This document shows, in pieces, positions 7,573 through 15,674 of a stretch of 34,398 bases of DNA. The position numbers were made by a program, and so were the translations under genes. The DNA comes from a virus. The stretch is taken from IMG/VR virus record IMGVR_UViG_3300044640_001957, positions 1 to 34,398 of that record. The stretch is one strand, 5' to 3'. Below the pieces are notes generated by a model. That model saw nothing but the letters and a program-made list of their open reading frames with translations. It was not told the DNA's origin and did no database searches. Each line of letters opens with the position of its first letter. The stretch's first letter is position 1.

Positions 7573-8097
7573 ATGGCAGACTTAATGATAGACATCGAGG
7601 GACTGGGAACAGGGCCCGACACCACAATCCTAACCATAGCGGCGCAGAGTTTTGACCCGCTGGGGTCTGGCTATTTCAACAAGCATTATTATGCTAGGAT
7701 CACATTGGAGAGCCAAGAAAATCGTAGCATTCAACAGGACACAATCGAGTGGTGGGCATCACAGCCAGCAGAAGCTAGAGATGAAGCGTTTGGTGAAACT
7801 GATCGTATCCCACTAGACCAAGCTCTTGACGAGTTGGCAAAATTTATCTGGCAGAGCAAACGCATATGGGCAAACGGTCCCACATACGACATGAACATTA
7901 TTGAACATGCGTATAAAAGCTTTGGTAAACCCATTCCCTGGCAGTTTTATGTAGTACGCGATGCTAGAACTGTGTACAGCTTGTACCCAAGCCTGCCCAA
8001 ACCACCCACTAGCCACCATGCATTGGAAGATTGCCGTCGTCAGATTGACCTGTTGCAAGTGACACTCAAACAATTAAACATAACACAACTGGTATGA
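7573..8097 (+). CDS. dexA: DexA-like 3'-5' exonuclease (DEDDh family)
   Basis: A 174-aa DnaQ-fold nuclease. The DEDDh residues are visible: D7 and E9 in MIDIEGLG, D105 in GPTYDMNIIEHAY, and H148/D152 in HHALEDCRRQ. The segment SIQQDTIEWWASQPAEAR (around 51-68) closely parallels T4 DexA, a 227-aa exonuclease; related Rv2179c-type enzymes act on RNA. It probably degrades host nucleic acid or trims ends during replication or recombination. It is the first gene of a coupled cassette: its TGA overlaps the ATG of the next gene. The start at 7573 has no Shine-Dalgarno and sits at the predicted +1 of a sigma-70-like promoter. A second ATG lies four codons downstream and also lacks a ribosome site. 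Confidence 0.85.
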   Translation: MADLMIDIEGLGTGPDTTILTIAAQSFDPLGSGYFNKHYYARITLESQENRSIQQDTIEWWASQPAEARDEAFGETDRIPLDQALDELAKFIWQSKRIWANGPTYDMNIIEHAYKSFGKPIPWQFYVVRDARTVYSLYPSLPKPPTSHHALEDCRRQIDLLQVTLKQLNITQLV

Positions 8098-8582
8098 ATA
8101 TATTTTTAGACATGGACGATGTTGTTGCCGACTGGATGGCTCATGCAAAAAATGTGCTAAACATGGATTGGGAACCCGGTGAGCGTATTCCCCAAACAGA
8201 TTGGGACAAGCTCAAAAACAATGAGAGATTTTACCTTGAGTTGCCATTAAAAACTGGGGCAATTGATTTGGTTGTGTACTGCACAGAGCTGACAAAAAGC
8301 ACAGGCGGAACTTTGCAGTTCTTGAGTGCATTACCACATGACTACTCAATGCCATATGCCGCACAAGATAAAGTATGGTGGGCCAACCGTTATTTTCCAG
8401 GCGTGCCTGTATTTTTAGGCCCGTTTAGCCATGACAAGTGGCGTCACTGCAAGCATCCTAGCGATATACTAATTGATGATAGATCCAGCAATTGCAACGA
8501 ATGGATCTCGGCTGGCGGGCAAGCCCATGTTTATCGCAACTGGACAACATGTAAAACTTGGTTTGAAGGAGTGTTAAAATGA
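8094..8582 (+). CDS. HAD-family 5'(3')-deoxyribonucleotidase
   Basis: A 162-aa haloacid-dehalogenase-type phosphatase. Motif I is FLDMDDVVADW (nucleophile D6, acid D8), motif II is the Ser in LQFLSALPH (S78), and motif IV is DILIDDRSSN (124-133). The length and the 'DMDDVVADW' form fit the 5'(3')-deoxyribonucleotidase (NT5C) group, which removes phosphate from dNMPs. This seems opposed to the next gene, a dNMP kinase, so the pair may tune pools or remove particular nucleotides. The ATG overlaps the exonuclease stop as ATGA, and its own stop is likewise overlapped by the kinase gene, so all three are translationally coupled. Confidence 0.85.
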   Translation: MNIFLDMDDVVADWMAHAKNVLNMDWEPGERIPQTDWDKLKNNERFYLELPLKTGAIDLVVYCTELTKSTGGTLQFLSALPHDYSMPYAAQDKVWWANRYFPGVPVFLGPFSHDKWRHCKHPSDILIDDRSSNCNEWISAGGQAHVYRNWTTCKTWFEGVLK

Positions 8583-9241
8583 TTATAGGTGTATGCGGAT
8601 TCATTGGCAGCGGCAAAGATACCATTGCTGATTATCTAACAAACGTTCATGAGTTTCGACGAGAAAGTTTTGCCAACACTCTCAAAGATGCAGTGGCACA
8701 GGTGTTTGGTTGGGATAGGACCATGCTAGAAGGCCGCACAAAACAAGCCCGTGAATGGCGTGAACAAGTGGACACCTGGTGGGCCGACCGACTAAACATG
8801 CCTGATTTAACTCCTAGATTGATGCTACAATTATGGGGCACTGAAGTATGCCGCAAAGGTTTTCATGATGACATATGGATTGCCAGCCTAGAAAACAAAC
8901 TGCGTACCAGTAGTGATAATATTGTAATTAGCGACTGCAGATTTCCAAACGAAATCAAATCAATAAAAAACGCTGGCGGCGCTGTTATCAGGGTAACACG
9001 TGGCCCAGAGCCAGACTGGTATGATCATGCAATCAATTTCAATGCCGGCGAAAAGCGTCTAGGCTGGTCAATAGGTAAAAATTACCTGGCTAGAAACGGT
9101 GTGCATGCTAGTGAATACAGTTGGGTTGGTACAGATTTTGATGCTGTTATTGACAACAACAATACCATGGACCACTTGTATTCACAAGTCAATGATCTGG
9201 TTCTACGTCTCCAGGGCGCCAGGTCAAATCAAGTCGGGTAA
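8579..9241 (+). CDS. 1: Deoxynucleoside monophosphate kinase (gp1-like)
   Basis: A 220-aa P-loop kinase resembling T4 gene 1 (241 aa), which phosphorylates dNMPs to dNDPs in the phage nucleotide-precursor pathway. Walker A is GFIGSGKDT (7-15). Further gp1-type features are 'SFANTLKDAVAQVFGWDR', 'LTPRLMLQLWGTEVCR', 'NIVISDCRFPNEI' and 'VIRVTRGPEPDWYDHA'. The ATG overlaps the nucleotidase stop (ATGA). The 3' end overlaps the convergent HNH gene by 53 nt, yet the protein looks complete. The cassette sits between neck and sheath genes, an unusual place for nucleotide metabolism, which suggests insertion as a unit. Confidence 0.88.
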   Translation: MIIGVCGFIGSGKDTIADYLTNVHEFRRESFANTLKDAVAQVFGWDRTMLEGRTKQAREWREQVDTWWADRLNMPDLTPRLMLQLWGTEVCRKGFHDDIWIASLENKLRTSSDNIVISDCRFPNEIKSIKNAGGAVIRVTRGPEPDWYDHAINFNAGEKRLGWSIGKNYLARNGVHASEYSWVGTDFDAVIDNNNTMDHLYSQVNDLVLRLQGARSNQVG

Positions 9242-9533
9242 CTTCAACTGCACAATTTAGGCACACAGTTTTGAGATTGCGGAGGTCTACATTATTCAAG
9301 TCTCCGTCAATGTGAAACACCATGAGTTGAGCACTGATCCTAGATTTAAACCCACACCGATCGCACTTGATTTTTTTCTTATAACCTGAAGTTTTCCATC
9401 TGGGTGCCAATGCTGGCAAAGCTTTTCCACGGCGTATACAGGTAGTACATCTTGATCGATAATACTTTTTATCGTTATGATATCCGTTGACGGCTGCAAA
9501 ATTCTTGCCGCAAGCTTTGCATAAGGGTCGCAT
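9189..9533 (-). CDS. HNH-type endonuclease, probably a homing enzyme
   Basis: A 114-aa zinc-rich protein. Four CxxC pairs occur at C5/C8, C29/C32, C57/C60 and C91/C94. The C-terminal half has the HNH-like pattern VFHIDGDLNNVDLRNL followed by CLNC, with H74 as the likely catalytic His and Asn residues at 80/81. Free-standing HNH enzymes in T4-like phages usually act as homing endonucleases that cut the cognate site in competitors and spread their own gene. The gene is convergent to dNMP kinase and overlaps its end by 53 nt. A late-type core (AATAAATA) lies only 4 nt before the ATG and no Shine-Dalgarno is present. It may target gene 1 or the sheath gene on the other side. Confidence 0.75.
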   Translation of the reverse strand: MRPLCKACGKNFAAVNGYHNDKKYYRSRCTTCIRRGKALPALAPRWKTSGYKKKIKCDRCGFKSRISAQLMVFHIDGDLNNVDLRNLKTVCLNCAVEVTRLDLTWRPGDVEPDH

Positions 9534-9537
9534 GTGT

Positions 9538-9545
9538 TATTTATT
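9538..9545 (-). promoter_or_regulatory. Late-type promoter core AATAAATA for the HNH gene
   Basis: Seven of eight match to TATAAATA. Four nt (acac) separate it from the ATG at 9533, so +1 would fall on the start codon. Confidence 0.55.
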
Positions 9546-9595
9546 GATGTAAACCTTAATTAAGGTCCTGCAATCAGCCTTCTTTTGATGTTTTT

Positions 9596-9603
9596 GATAA
9601 ATA
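9596..9603 (+). promoter_or_regulatory. Late-type promoter core GATAAATA for the tail sheath gene
   Basis: Seven of eight match to TATAAATA. The predicted start near 9609 leaves a 24-nt leader with AAGGA (9621-9625) before the ATG at 9633. It is back to back with the HNH promoter at 9538-9545. Confidence 0.65.
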
Positions 9604-9632
9604 TCATTAACAATTTTTAGAAGGATGCAATC

Positions 9633-12600
9633 ATGGCACTAGTATCTCCAGGCGTAGAAGTAACAGTAGTTGACGAGTCGAATTATATTCCAGCGTCAAC
9701 TAACTCAGTCCCTTACATTTTAATAGCGACTGCCCAAAACAAGGTATCTGGTACAGGTGCCGGCGTTGCAGCAGGCACATTAAAAGTAAATGCAGGCAAG
9801 GTTTATACCATTACAAGTCAACGCGATTTGGCAGCAACATTTGGCAATCCGTTCTTTTACAAGACGGCAGCCGGCACACCAATCAATGGTTACGAACTAA
9901 ACGAATACGGACTATTGGCAGCAAACTCTGTGCTGGGAATTAGCAACCGTGCTTACGTTCAGCGAGCCGACATTGATTTGTCCGAGTTAACAGCTAGTTT
10001 GACACGTCCAACTGGTTCTCCTACAAATGGTACTTATTGGTTAGACACAGGTATTACATCTTGGGGTATTTTCCAGTGGAATCAGTCAACTGGTGCATTT
10101 AGTACCAAGACTCCTATTGTTATTACAGATCCAACTCAAGTTACTGGTAGTGTTCCAAACTCCAGCATTGGCAGCATTGGTGATTATGCAGTTGTTACAA
10201 CAAATGCAAACGACCCAGTGTATTACAAGAATGAAAGCAACCAATGGGTAATAGTTGGTGGCGATGACTGGAAATCAAGTTGGCCCACAGTGCAGGGCAC
10301 AGTGTCGTTGACTGGTGTCACGCTAACTGCTGGCAATACTCTAGTGATTAACGGAACCAGCGTAGCAGTTCCAGCAGGCCCAAATAACAACGCAACAGGT
10401 CTAGCAAACGCAATCAATGCAGTACCAATTGCTGGTGTAACTTCAGCAGTTGACTCAAGTGGTCGCTTGGTAATATATGCCAATAGCACTGCAACTGCTG
10501 ATGGCTCTACAGCCGATGGTGGCGTTGTGCATATTGAAAGCAGTAGTACTGCAGGACTATTAACTGCAATCGGCTTTACTGCACAATCATATTGCGCACC
10601 TGCTTTGCAACAAAGTGCAAACTTCACTGTACCGCGCTGGCGCACTACAGACACTGACCCTCGTCCTACTGGATCAGTGTGGAACATGATAACTGCGGTT
10701 AATCAAGGTGCCAATATTGTAGTCAAGCGTTATGATGCAGCACTGGGTGCATTTGTCACACAAAACTCACCAATTTATGAAAACGATCAAAGCGCAAACA
10801 AAGCACTTGATCCAAGTGGTGGCGGCAAAAACATTGTGGCCGGAGCATTGTACGTTCAGTACAATTCTGATCCAGAAATAAATGCCGATGATGTGTACAA
10901 CAATACTCTTACACTCAAAGTTTTTGAACGTGCAACAACCGGCGCAACAATTGTTTCTGGTGCAACAGTTGATCCAACATTTGTCAACGGTAATCAGTTC
11001 AGTATTTCTGCTAGTGCTGTCAACAGCAACACATTAACAACACCAGTAACAGCTACAATTTCTGGAACTACTCCAGCTGCTTTTGTGGCAGCAGTTTCTG
11101 CAGCCGGTGTTCCTTTTGTGTCAGCAGCAGTAACAGCCGAAGGCACTATTTCGTTCACACACAGTCAAGGTGGCGTCATTGTATTGACCAACGTAACTGG
11201 CACTCCAGTAGCGTCAGCTGGGTTTACTACCAGTATTGAGGAAGTCAAGGCTGGTACTGGCGATTTAACTGGCAGTTTGATTTTGTCTCCTTGGGTTCCA
11301 TTGACTTACACTGCATCATCAACTGCTCCTAGCTTGAATCCAGCAGACGGTCGCTTGTGGTATTACAGTGCAACAAATCAAGTTGACATTATGATACAGA
11401 GTGGCTCAGGATGGGAAGGCTACCGCAACGTGGCACTTGATGTGCGTGGTTATAACCTAACACAAACAGATCCAGCTGGCCCAATTATTTCTGCCAGTGA
11501 GCCACTAACACAAAGTGATGGTACTGCATTGGCGTACGGTGACTTGTGGATTGACACTAGCGATCTTGAAGTATACCCTGTTATTAGACGTTGGGAATTG
11601 CTGAATGATATTGCACAGTGGGTGTTGATTAACAATACAGACCAAACAACCAGCAATGGTATTTTGTTTGCAGATGCACGTTGGGCACCTAATGGCACAA
11701 CCAATCCAATTACTGATAACATTCCTACAATTGTCAGTTTGCTAACAAGCAATTACTTGGATCTAGATGCACCAGACTCAGCTCTGTATCCAACAGGGAC
11801 TTTGTTGTTTAACACTCGTCGAAGTGGTTTCAATGTCAAGAGTTTCCAGACCAACTACTTCAATCCACAGACATTCACTGTGGATGGTTACAGTGCAACC
11901 ACTGCTTATGCCGCAAATACTGTGGTATTGTATCAAGGTGTGTTGTATATTTCAACCACAACAACCACAGGCAACGCACCAACTAACACCAATTTCTGGG
12001 CCACTCTAGAAACTGATGCTTGGGTCAATGCAAATGGTAACCGTGCTGATGGTACTCCTTACATGGGCCGTTTGGCACAGCGTCAGCTTGTTGTTGCGGC
12101 CATGAAGTCTGCAATTGACACTCAAGACACACTGCGTGAAGAGCAAAATCAATTCAACTTGCTTGGTTGCCCTAACTATCCAGAGTTGATTATCAACATG
12201 GTACGTCTAAACAACGAACGTGGTAACACTGGCTTTATTGTTGGCGACACACCAATGCGCTTGCCGCCAAGTGGTACTGTTATCCAAGCCTGGGCTACTG
12301 ATGCTGGTGGATTAGGTTTTGTTTCGGGCGATGGCTTCACCACAAGTGATCCGTATGTTGGTGTATTCTACCCAGCTTGCCAAACAACTGATCTAAGCGG
12401 TAGTCAAGTTGTACAGCCTGCCAGCCACATGATGTTGCGTACTATTGTTCGTAGTGACGAAGTTGCTTATCCATGGTTAGCACCAGCTGGTGTACGCCGA
12501 GGCGTTATTGATAATGCTGAACGCATTGGCTATATTGAATCTGCTACAGGTGAGTTTGTGACTATTGCAACTGGACAAGGAATTCGTGATGTGTTGTATC

Positions 12601-13031
12601 AGAACAAGATCAACCCAATCACATTCATTCCAGGTGTTGGTATTACCAACTACGGTAACAAGACAGAAAGTGCAGTTACCAGTGCATTGGATCGAATCAA
12701 CGTTGCACGTTTGGTTGCATTTGTACGTGGACGATTGAATGAGATTGGTAAACAGTTTGTGTTTGAACCAAACGATCAAATTACTCGTAATGAAATTACC
12801 AATGCCATCGACGGTTTAATGATTGACCTTGTGGCAAAACGTGGTATTTACGATTACCTGGTTGTGTGTGATTTAAGTAACAACACCCCAGCTCGAATTG
12901 ATCGTAACGAACTTTATGTTGATATTGCTATTGAACCAGTAAAAGCAGTAGAGTTTATTTACATTCCAGTTCGTCTCAAGAACACTGGTGAGATATCATC
13001 GGGACAAGCAGCTAGCTCTGCTACTGTTTAA
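9633..13031 (+). CDS. 18: Tail sheath protein (gp18-like), oversized
   Basis: A 1132-aa contractile sheath protein; T4 gp18 is 659 aa. The N-terminus (MALVSPGVEVTVVDES, then 'YILIATAQNK' and 'NRAYVQRADIDL' near 110) and C-terminal third (from about 800: 'MGRLAQRQLVVAAMKSAIDTQ', 'GCPNYPELI', 'WLAPAGVRRGVID', 'INPITFIPGVGITNYGNKT', 'EPNDQITRNEI') are sheath-like. Between them about 650 residues of beta-rich inserts carry repeated modules such as GTYWLDTGITSWGIFQWN, GRLWYYSATNQVDIM and 'YGDLWIDTSDLEVYPVIRRWE'. A segment near 752-795 (TAYAANTVVLYQGVLYIS, then NTNFWATL) has the look of a CBM5/12 carbohydrate-binding module. Inserts at this position should decorate the outer tail surface. Late promoter and AAGGA site upstream. 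Confidence 0.9.
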   Translation: MALVSPGVEVTVVDESNYIPASTNSVPYILIATAQNKVSGTGAGVAAGTLKVNAGKVYTITSQRDLAATFGNPFFYKTAAGTPINGYELNEYGLLAANSVLGISNRAYVQRADIDLSELTASLTRPTGSPTNGTYWLDTGITSWGIFQWNQSTGAFSTKTPIVITDPTQVTGSVPNSSIGSIGDYAVVTTNANDPVYYKNESNQWVIVGGDDWKSSWPTVQGTVSLTGVTLTAGNTLVINGTSVAVPAGPNNNATGLANAINAVPIAGVTSAVDSSGRLVIYANSTATADGSTADGGVVHIESSSTAGLLTAIGFTAQSYCAPALQQSANFTVPRWRTTDTDPRPTGSVWNMITAVNQGANIVVKRYDAALGAFVTQNSPIYENDQSANKALDPSGGGKNIVAGALYVQYNSDPEINADDVYNNTLTLKVFERATTGATIVSGATVDPTFVNGNQFSISASAVNSNTLTTPVTATISGTTPAAFVAAVSAAGVPFVSAAVTAEGTISFTHSQGGVIVLTNVTGTPVASAGFTTSIEEVKAGTGDLTGSLILSPWVPLTYTASSTAPSLNPADGRLWYYSATNQVDIMIQSGSGWEGYRNVALDVRGYNLTQTDPAGPIISASEPLTQSDGTALAYGDLWIDTSDLEVYPVIRRWELLNDIAQWVLINNTDQTTSNGILFADARWAPNGTTNPITDNIPTIVSLLTSNYLDLDAPDSALYPTGTLLFNTRRSGFNVKSFQTNYFNPQTFTVDGYSATTAYAANTVVLYQGVLYISTTTTTGNAPTNTNFWATLETDAWVNANGNRADGTPYMGRLAQRQLVVAAMKSAIDTQDTLREEQNQFNLLGCPNYPELIINMVRLNNERGNTGFIVGDTPMRLPPSGTVIQAWATDAGGLGFVSGDGFTTSDPYVGVFYPACQTTDLSGSQVVQPASHMMLRTIVRSDEVAYPWLAPAGVRRGVIDNAERIGYIESATGEFVTIATGQGIRDVLYQNKINPITFIPGVGITNYGNKTESAVTSALDRINVARLVAFVRGRLNEIGKQFVFEPNDQITRNEITNAIDGLMIDLVAKRGIYDYLVVCDLSNNTPARIDRNELYVDIAIEPVKAVEFIYIPVRLKNTGEISSGQAASSATV

Positions 13032-13036
13032 TAGAA

Positions 13037-13044
13037 CATAAATA
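13037..13044 (+). promoter_or_regulatory. Late-type promoter core CATAAATA for the tail tube gene
   Basis: Seven of eight match to TATAAATA, just after the sheath stop. A CAGGAG ribosome site follows at 13053-13058, before the ATG at 13067. It should give extra tube mRNA beyond sheath read-through. Confidence 0.65.
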
Positions 13045-13066
13045 AACACATACAGGAGAAACATAT

Positions 13067-13708
13067 ATGGCCGTTGCATCACTAACAAGAATGACAGTCC
13101 CTTTGGCAAATGATCAGAGTAATCAGAACCAAGGGCTGTTGATGCCGAAACTCAAGTATCGCTTTCGAGTGATGTTTGAGAATTTTGGAGTTTCAACTCC
13201 ACGTACTGAATTGACAAAGCAAGTTATTGACTTTACTCGTCCTTCGGTTACATTTGATGAGATTCCAATTGAAATCTACAACAGTCGTATGTATCTTGCT
13301 GGCAAGCATACATGGGAAATGTTGACTGTGAACCTGCGCGACGATGCTTCAGGTGAAGTTGCACGTTTGGTTGGTGAACAATTGCAAAAGCAATTGGACT
13401 TTAACGAAATGGCATCGGCCGCAGCTGGTATTGACTATAAGTTTTTGACTCGCGTTGAAATCCTTGATGGTGGCAACGGTGCCGCAACACCTGTGGTGCT
13501 AGAAAATTGGGAAATTTATGGTTGCTACTTGAATCAAGTAAACTATAACGACTTAAACTATGGCTCAAGTGAAGCAGTGACAGTTACTATGCAAATTCGA
13601 TTTGACAATGCAGTTCAGACACCTAACGGTACTGGCGTTGGCTCATCGGTTGCACGTTTGGCTGGCAGTGTTGTAACTGGAGTTGGCGCAGGCTTTGCCG
13701 GCGTCTAA
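13067..13708 (+). CDS. 19: Tail tube protein (gp19-like)
   Basis: A 213-aa protein resembling T4 gp19 (163 aa), which polymerises into the inner tail tube. It lies directly after the sheath gene, as in T4. Tube-like features are 'LKYRFRVMFENFG', 'KQVIDFTRPSVTFDEIPIEIYNSRMYLAGKHTWE', 'VNLRDD', and 'LENWEIYGCYLNQVNYNDLNYGSSEAVTVTMQIRFDNA' near 145-182. A Gly/Val-rich tail of about 30 residues extends the C-terminus. The CAGGAG site eight nt upstream fixes the start. Both the late promoter and the strong ribosome site fit the high copy number expected of a tube subunit. Confidence 0.9.
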   Translation: MAVASLTRMTVPLANDQSNQNQGLLMPKLKYRFRVMFENFGVSTPRTELTKQVIDFTRPSVTFDEIPIEIYNSRMYLAGKHTWEMLTVNLRDDASGEVARLVGEQLQKQLDFNEMASAAAGIDYKFLTRVEILDGGNGAATPVVLENWEIYGCYLNQVNYNDLNYGSSEAVTVTMQIRFDNAVQTPNGTGVGSSVARLAGSVVTGVGAGFAGV

Positions 13709-13715
13709 TAGCTAA

Positions 13716-14864
13716 ATGGCATTCGGGCAGGATTTTCTAAAGTCGTTCTTTGGTAACGACTACGTTAAGGATTACACTCACGCATCCAAAACGTTTCGTT
13801 CAAACGGATATGAAAATTCTCCCCGAGTTAAGTTTCTCTTTCATGTTTACTTCACACTAAACACAAGTCAAATTCCGCAGTTGAGAAATATTTTCTCCAC
13901 TCCTGATACTTCAACCATTGGGTTGTTGGTTAAAACAATTGATCTTCCTAAATTTCGCTTAGATACTGAAACCCTTAATCAGTACAACCGCAAGCGTATT
14001 ATACAAAAGAAAATTGAGTATCAACCAATTGCAGTAAAGTTCCATGATGACAGTGGCGACCTTATTCGCAACATGTGGTACAATTATTATTCATACTACT
14101 ACAAAGACCCCAGCCAACCCTATCGTGGACAGACAAATACCAATGGTTCCATTGGTGATAGCGCCACCTTGAGCAACGGTTTTAATTACAACAGTCGTGA
14201 CATTTATGAAAACAGTCGTCCCATAAATGACTGGGGCTACATTGGCGAGAGTTACTACGACGGAACCAATAGTTCCAACGGAAAACCCCCGTTTTTCAGA
14301 GACATTAGCATATACGGACTCAACCAACACAAGTTTGTTGAATACGTGTTGATCAATCCCATGATTTCAGAATGGAATCATGACACATATGACTACAGTC
14401 AAGACACTGGCGTCATGGAAAACAACGTGACCATTAGTTACGAAACAGTCAAGTATTATTCTGGTGCTGTAGGCGGAGTCCGTCCGGACACAAACGTTCA
14501 AGGATTTGCATCTCCATCATACTATGACCAGCAAGGTGGCTCATTGAGCAGACCTGGTGGCACTCGAAGTATACTTGGACAAGGCGGTCTTCTAGATGCA
14601 GGTCTTGGAATTATATCAGATCTTGAGTCAGGCACTGTAGGCGGCCTAATAGGTGCAGTACAAAAAGCTGGAACAGCTTACAACACCTTTAAGGGTGCAA
14701 ATTTAAAATCCATTGTCAAAGAAGAAGCAATTGGTGCAGTACAAGATGTTCTGCGTAGTACCACTTCGGGTGCGCCCAGCAGTACCAATGTTGGCCGCGA
14801 AGTGTTATCACCAGTAAGAAATATCTTGCAAAAACCAATTTTCCCAGTTCCACCAAAAGGATAA
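13716..14864 (+). CDS. Tail-tube-like protein, possibly gp54-type tube initiator
   Basis: A 382-aa protein that echoes tail-tube proteins in residues 30-260: 'RVKFLFHVYFTLNTSQI', 'LLVKTIDLPKFRLDTETLNQYNRKRIIQKKIEYQPIAVKFHDDSGD', then a Tyr-rich stretch ('MWYNYYSYYYKDPSQPYRG') and a late 'ENNVTISYETVKYYSGAVGG'. T4 gp54 is a gp19 paralogue that starts tube assembly on the baseplate, and this protein could play that part, though it could also be another tube or collar component. The C-terminal 100 residues are Gly/Ser/Ala-rich and amphipathic. The ATG is 7 nt after the tube stop with no clear ribosome site, so translational coupling is likely. Confidence 0.65.
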   Translation: MAFGQDFLKSFFGNDYVKDYTHASKTFRSNGYENSPRVKFLFHVYFTLNTSQIPQLRNIFSTPDTSTIGLLVKTIDLPKFRLDTETLNQYNRKRIIQKKIEYQPIAVKFHDDSGDLIRNMWYNYYSYYYKDPSQPYRGQTNTNGSIGDSATLSNGFNYNSRDIYENSRPINDWGYIGESYYDGTNSSNGKPPFFRDISIYGLNQHKFVEYVLINPMISEWNHDTYDYSQDTGVMENNVTISYETVKYYSGAVGGVRPDTNVQGFASPSYYDQQGGSLSRPGGTRSILGQGGLLDAGLGIISDLESGTVGGLIGAVQKAGTAYNTFKGANLKSIVKEEAIGAVQDVLRSTTSGAPSSTNVGREVLSPVRNILQKPIFPVPPKG

Positions 14865-14870
14865 CAGCAT

Positions 14871-15230
14871 ATGAGTACAGTAAACGTTGTCAATCCAGCC
14901 CTTGACAATACAGTCCGAATCTTTGACCAATTTTATAATTTTGACATACAAGTTCCGCAAAACGAGTATGATGTGGTCAACAGTTATTTTATATCAGTAT
15001 TTAAATCAATCACTGCCGCAAGAAACTTTACAGTAACACTGTTTAGGGTTGCACAACAAACTCAAGTGCCAGTCATGACATTGTTAGCACAGCTACAGTC
15101 ACAAGATGCACTAACAGTCAATACCACACTGGCTTACTTCTTGAATGGACTGCGTAGCCCCAGTACTTTGCTAGGCGTGAACTCAGTTCTAACTCCTAAC
15201 TATTTCACAGCACGTAATGTTCTAGCATGA
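14871..15230 (+). CDS. Small virion-cluster protein, function unknown
   Basis: A 119-aa protein with no family I can name. It opens MSTVNVVNPALDNTVRIFDQ and is mostly helical with alternating hydrophobics ('NEYDVVNSYFISVFKSITAARNFTVTLFRVAQQ', 'LLAQLQSQDALTVNTTLAYFLNGLRS'). It is coupled to its neighbours: an AAGGA site lies in the last codons of the preceding tube-like gene, and its own TGA overlaps the ATG of the gp4 gene (ATGA). Position between tail tube and head completion genes suggests a small tail or head-tail joining component. Confidence 0.7.
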   Translation: MSTVNVVNPALDNTVRIFDQFYNFDIQVPQNEYDVVNSYFISVFKSITAARNFTVTLFRVAQQTQVPVMTLLAQLQSQDALTVNTTLAYFLNGLRSPSTLLGVNSVLTPNYFTARNVLA

Positions 15231-15667
15231 GCAACAACTTCGCCCAAGGGGTTTACCAGGTTAAAAATCCCAAAAAATATGTTGGCAAAGGTAGTCCTAG
15301 ATATCGATCAGGGTGGGAGTGGGCGTTTTTTCAATTCTGCGACAACAACGATGCAGTACTGGAGTGGGCAAGCGAAGCAATTGCAATCAAGTACTTGCAC
15401 CCTTTGACTGGCAAAATGGCCAACTATATTCCTGATGTGTTCATGCGATATCAGGCTCGCAATGATAAAATCTGTACAGAGCTAATTGAGATCAAGCCAA
15501 AAAATCAAAGCATGATAACAGAGAAAATGAAAGATCGAGACAGGGCTGTTGTTGCCATAAACCACGCCAAGTGGGCCGCAGCACAGGCCTGGTGCAAGAG
15601 AGCTGGCATTGTATTCCGAGTAATTACAGAAGATCAGATGTTCCACAACGGGTCTAAAAAGCGGTAA
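15227..15667 (+). CDS. 4: Head completion protein (gp4-like) with PD-(D/E)xK signature
   Basis: A 146-aa protein close in length and pattern to T4 gp4 (150 aa), which is required to finish DNA-filled heads before tails join. The shared motif is NPKKYVGKGSPRYRSGWEWA at 14-33, then 'FCDNNDAVLEWASEAIAI' near 37-54. A nuclease-like core is visible: P69-D70 in NYIPDVF and E88-x-K90 in LIEIKPK, the PD-(D/E)xK arrangement of TnsA-like endonucleases. It may trim or protect the packaged DNA end. The ATG overlaps the previous stop. Its own TAA lies inside the late promoter of the terminase small subunit gene. Confidence 0.88.
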   Translation: MSNNFAQGVYQVKNPKKYVGKGSPRYRSGWEWAFFQFCDNNDAVLEWASEAIAIKYLHPLTGKMANYIPDVFMRYQARNDKICTELIEIKPKNQSMITEKMKDRDRAVVAINHAKWAAAQAWCKRAGIVFRVITEDQMFHNGSKKR

Positions 15668-15670
15668 ATA
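15663..15670 (+). promoter_or_regulatory. Late-type promoter core GGTAAATA within a perfect palindrome
   Basis: The core includes the gp4 stop TAA (15665-15667) and is centred in GCGGTAAATACCGC (15661-15674), whose 6-bp arms are perfectly complementary. Only 4 nt (ccgc) separate the core from the ATG at 15675. Confidence 0.55.
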
Positions 15671-15674
15671 CCGC

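Noticed and set aside
9282-9306. A terminator after dNMP kinase (CGGAG/CTCCG)
   Set aside because: Only five base pairs, a long loop and no U-tract.
10223-10687. A 154-codon open frame on the minus strand inside the sheath gene
   Set aside because: No ribosome site or recognisable motif, and the plus strand there is clearly coding sheath insert.
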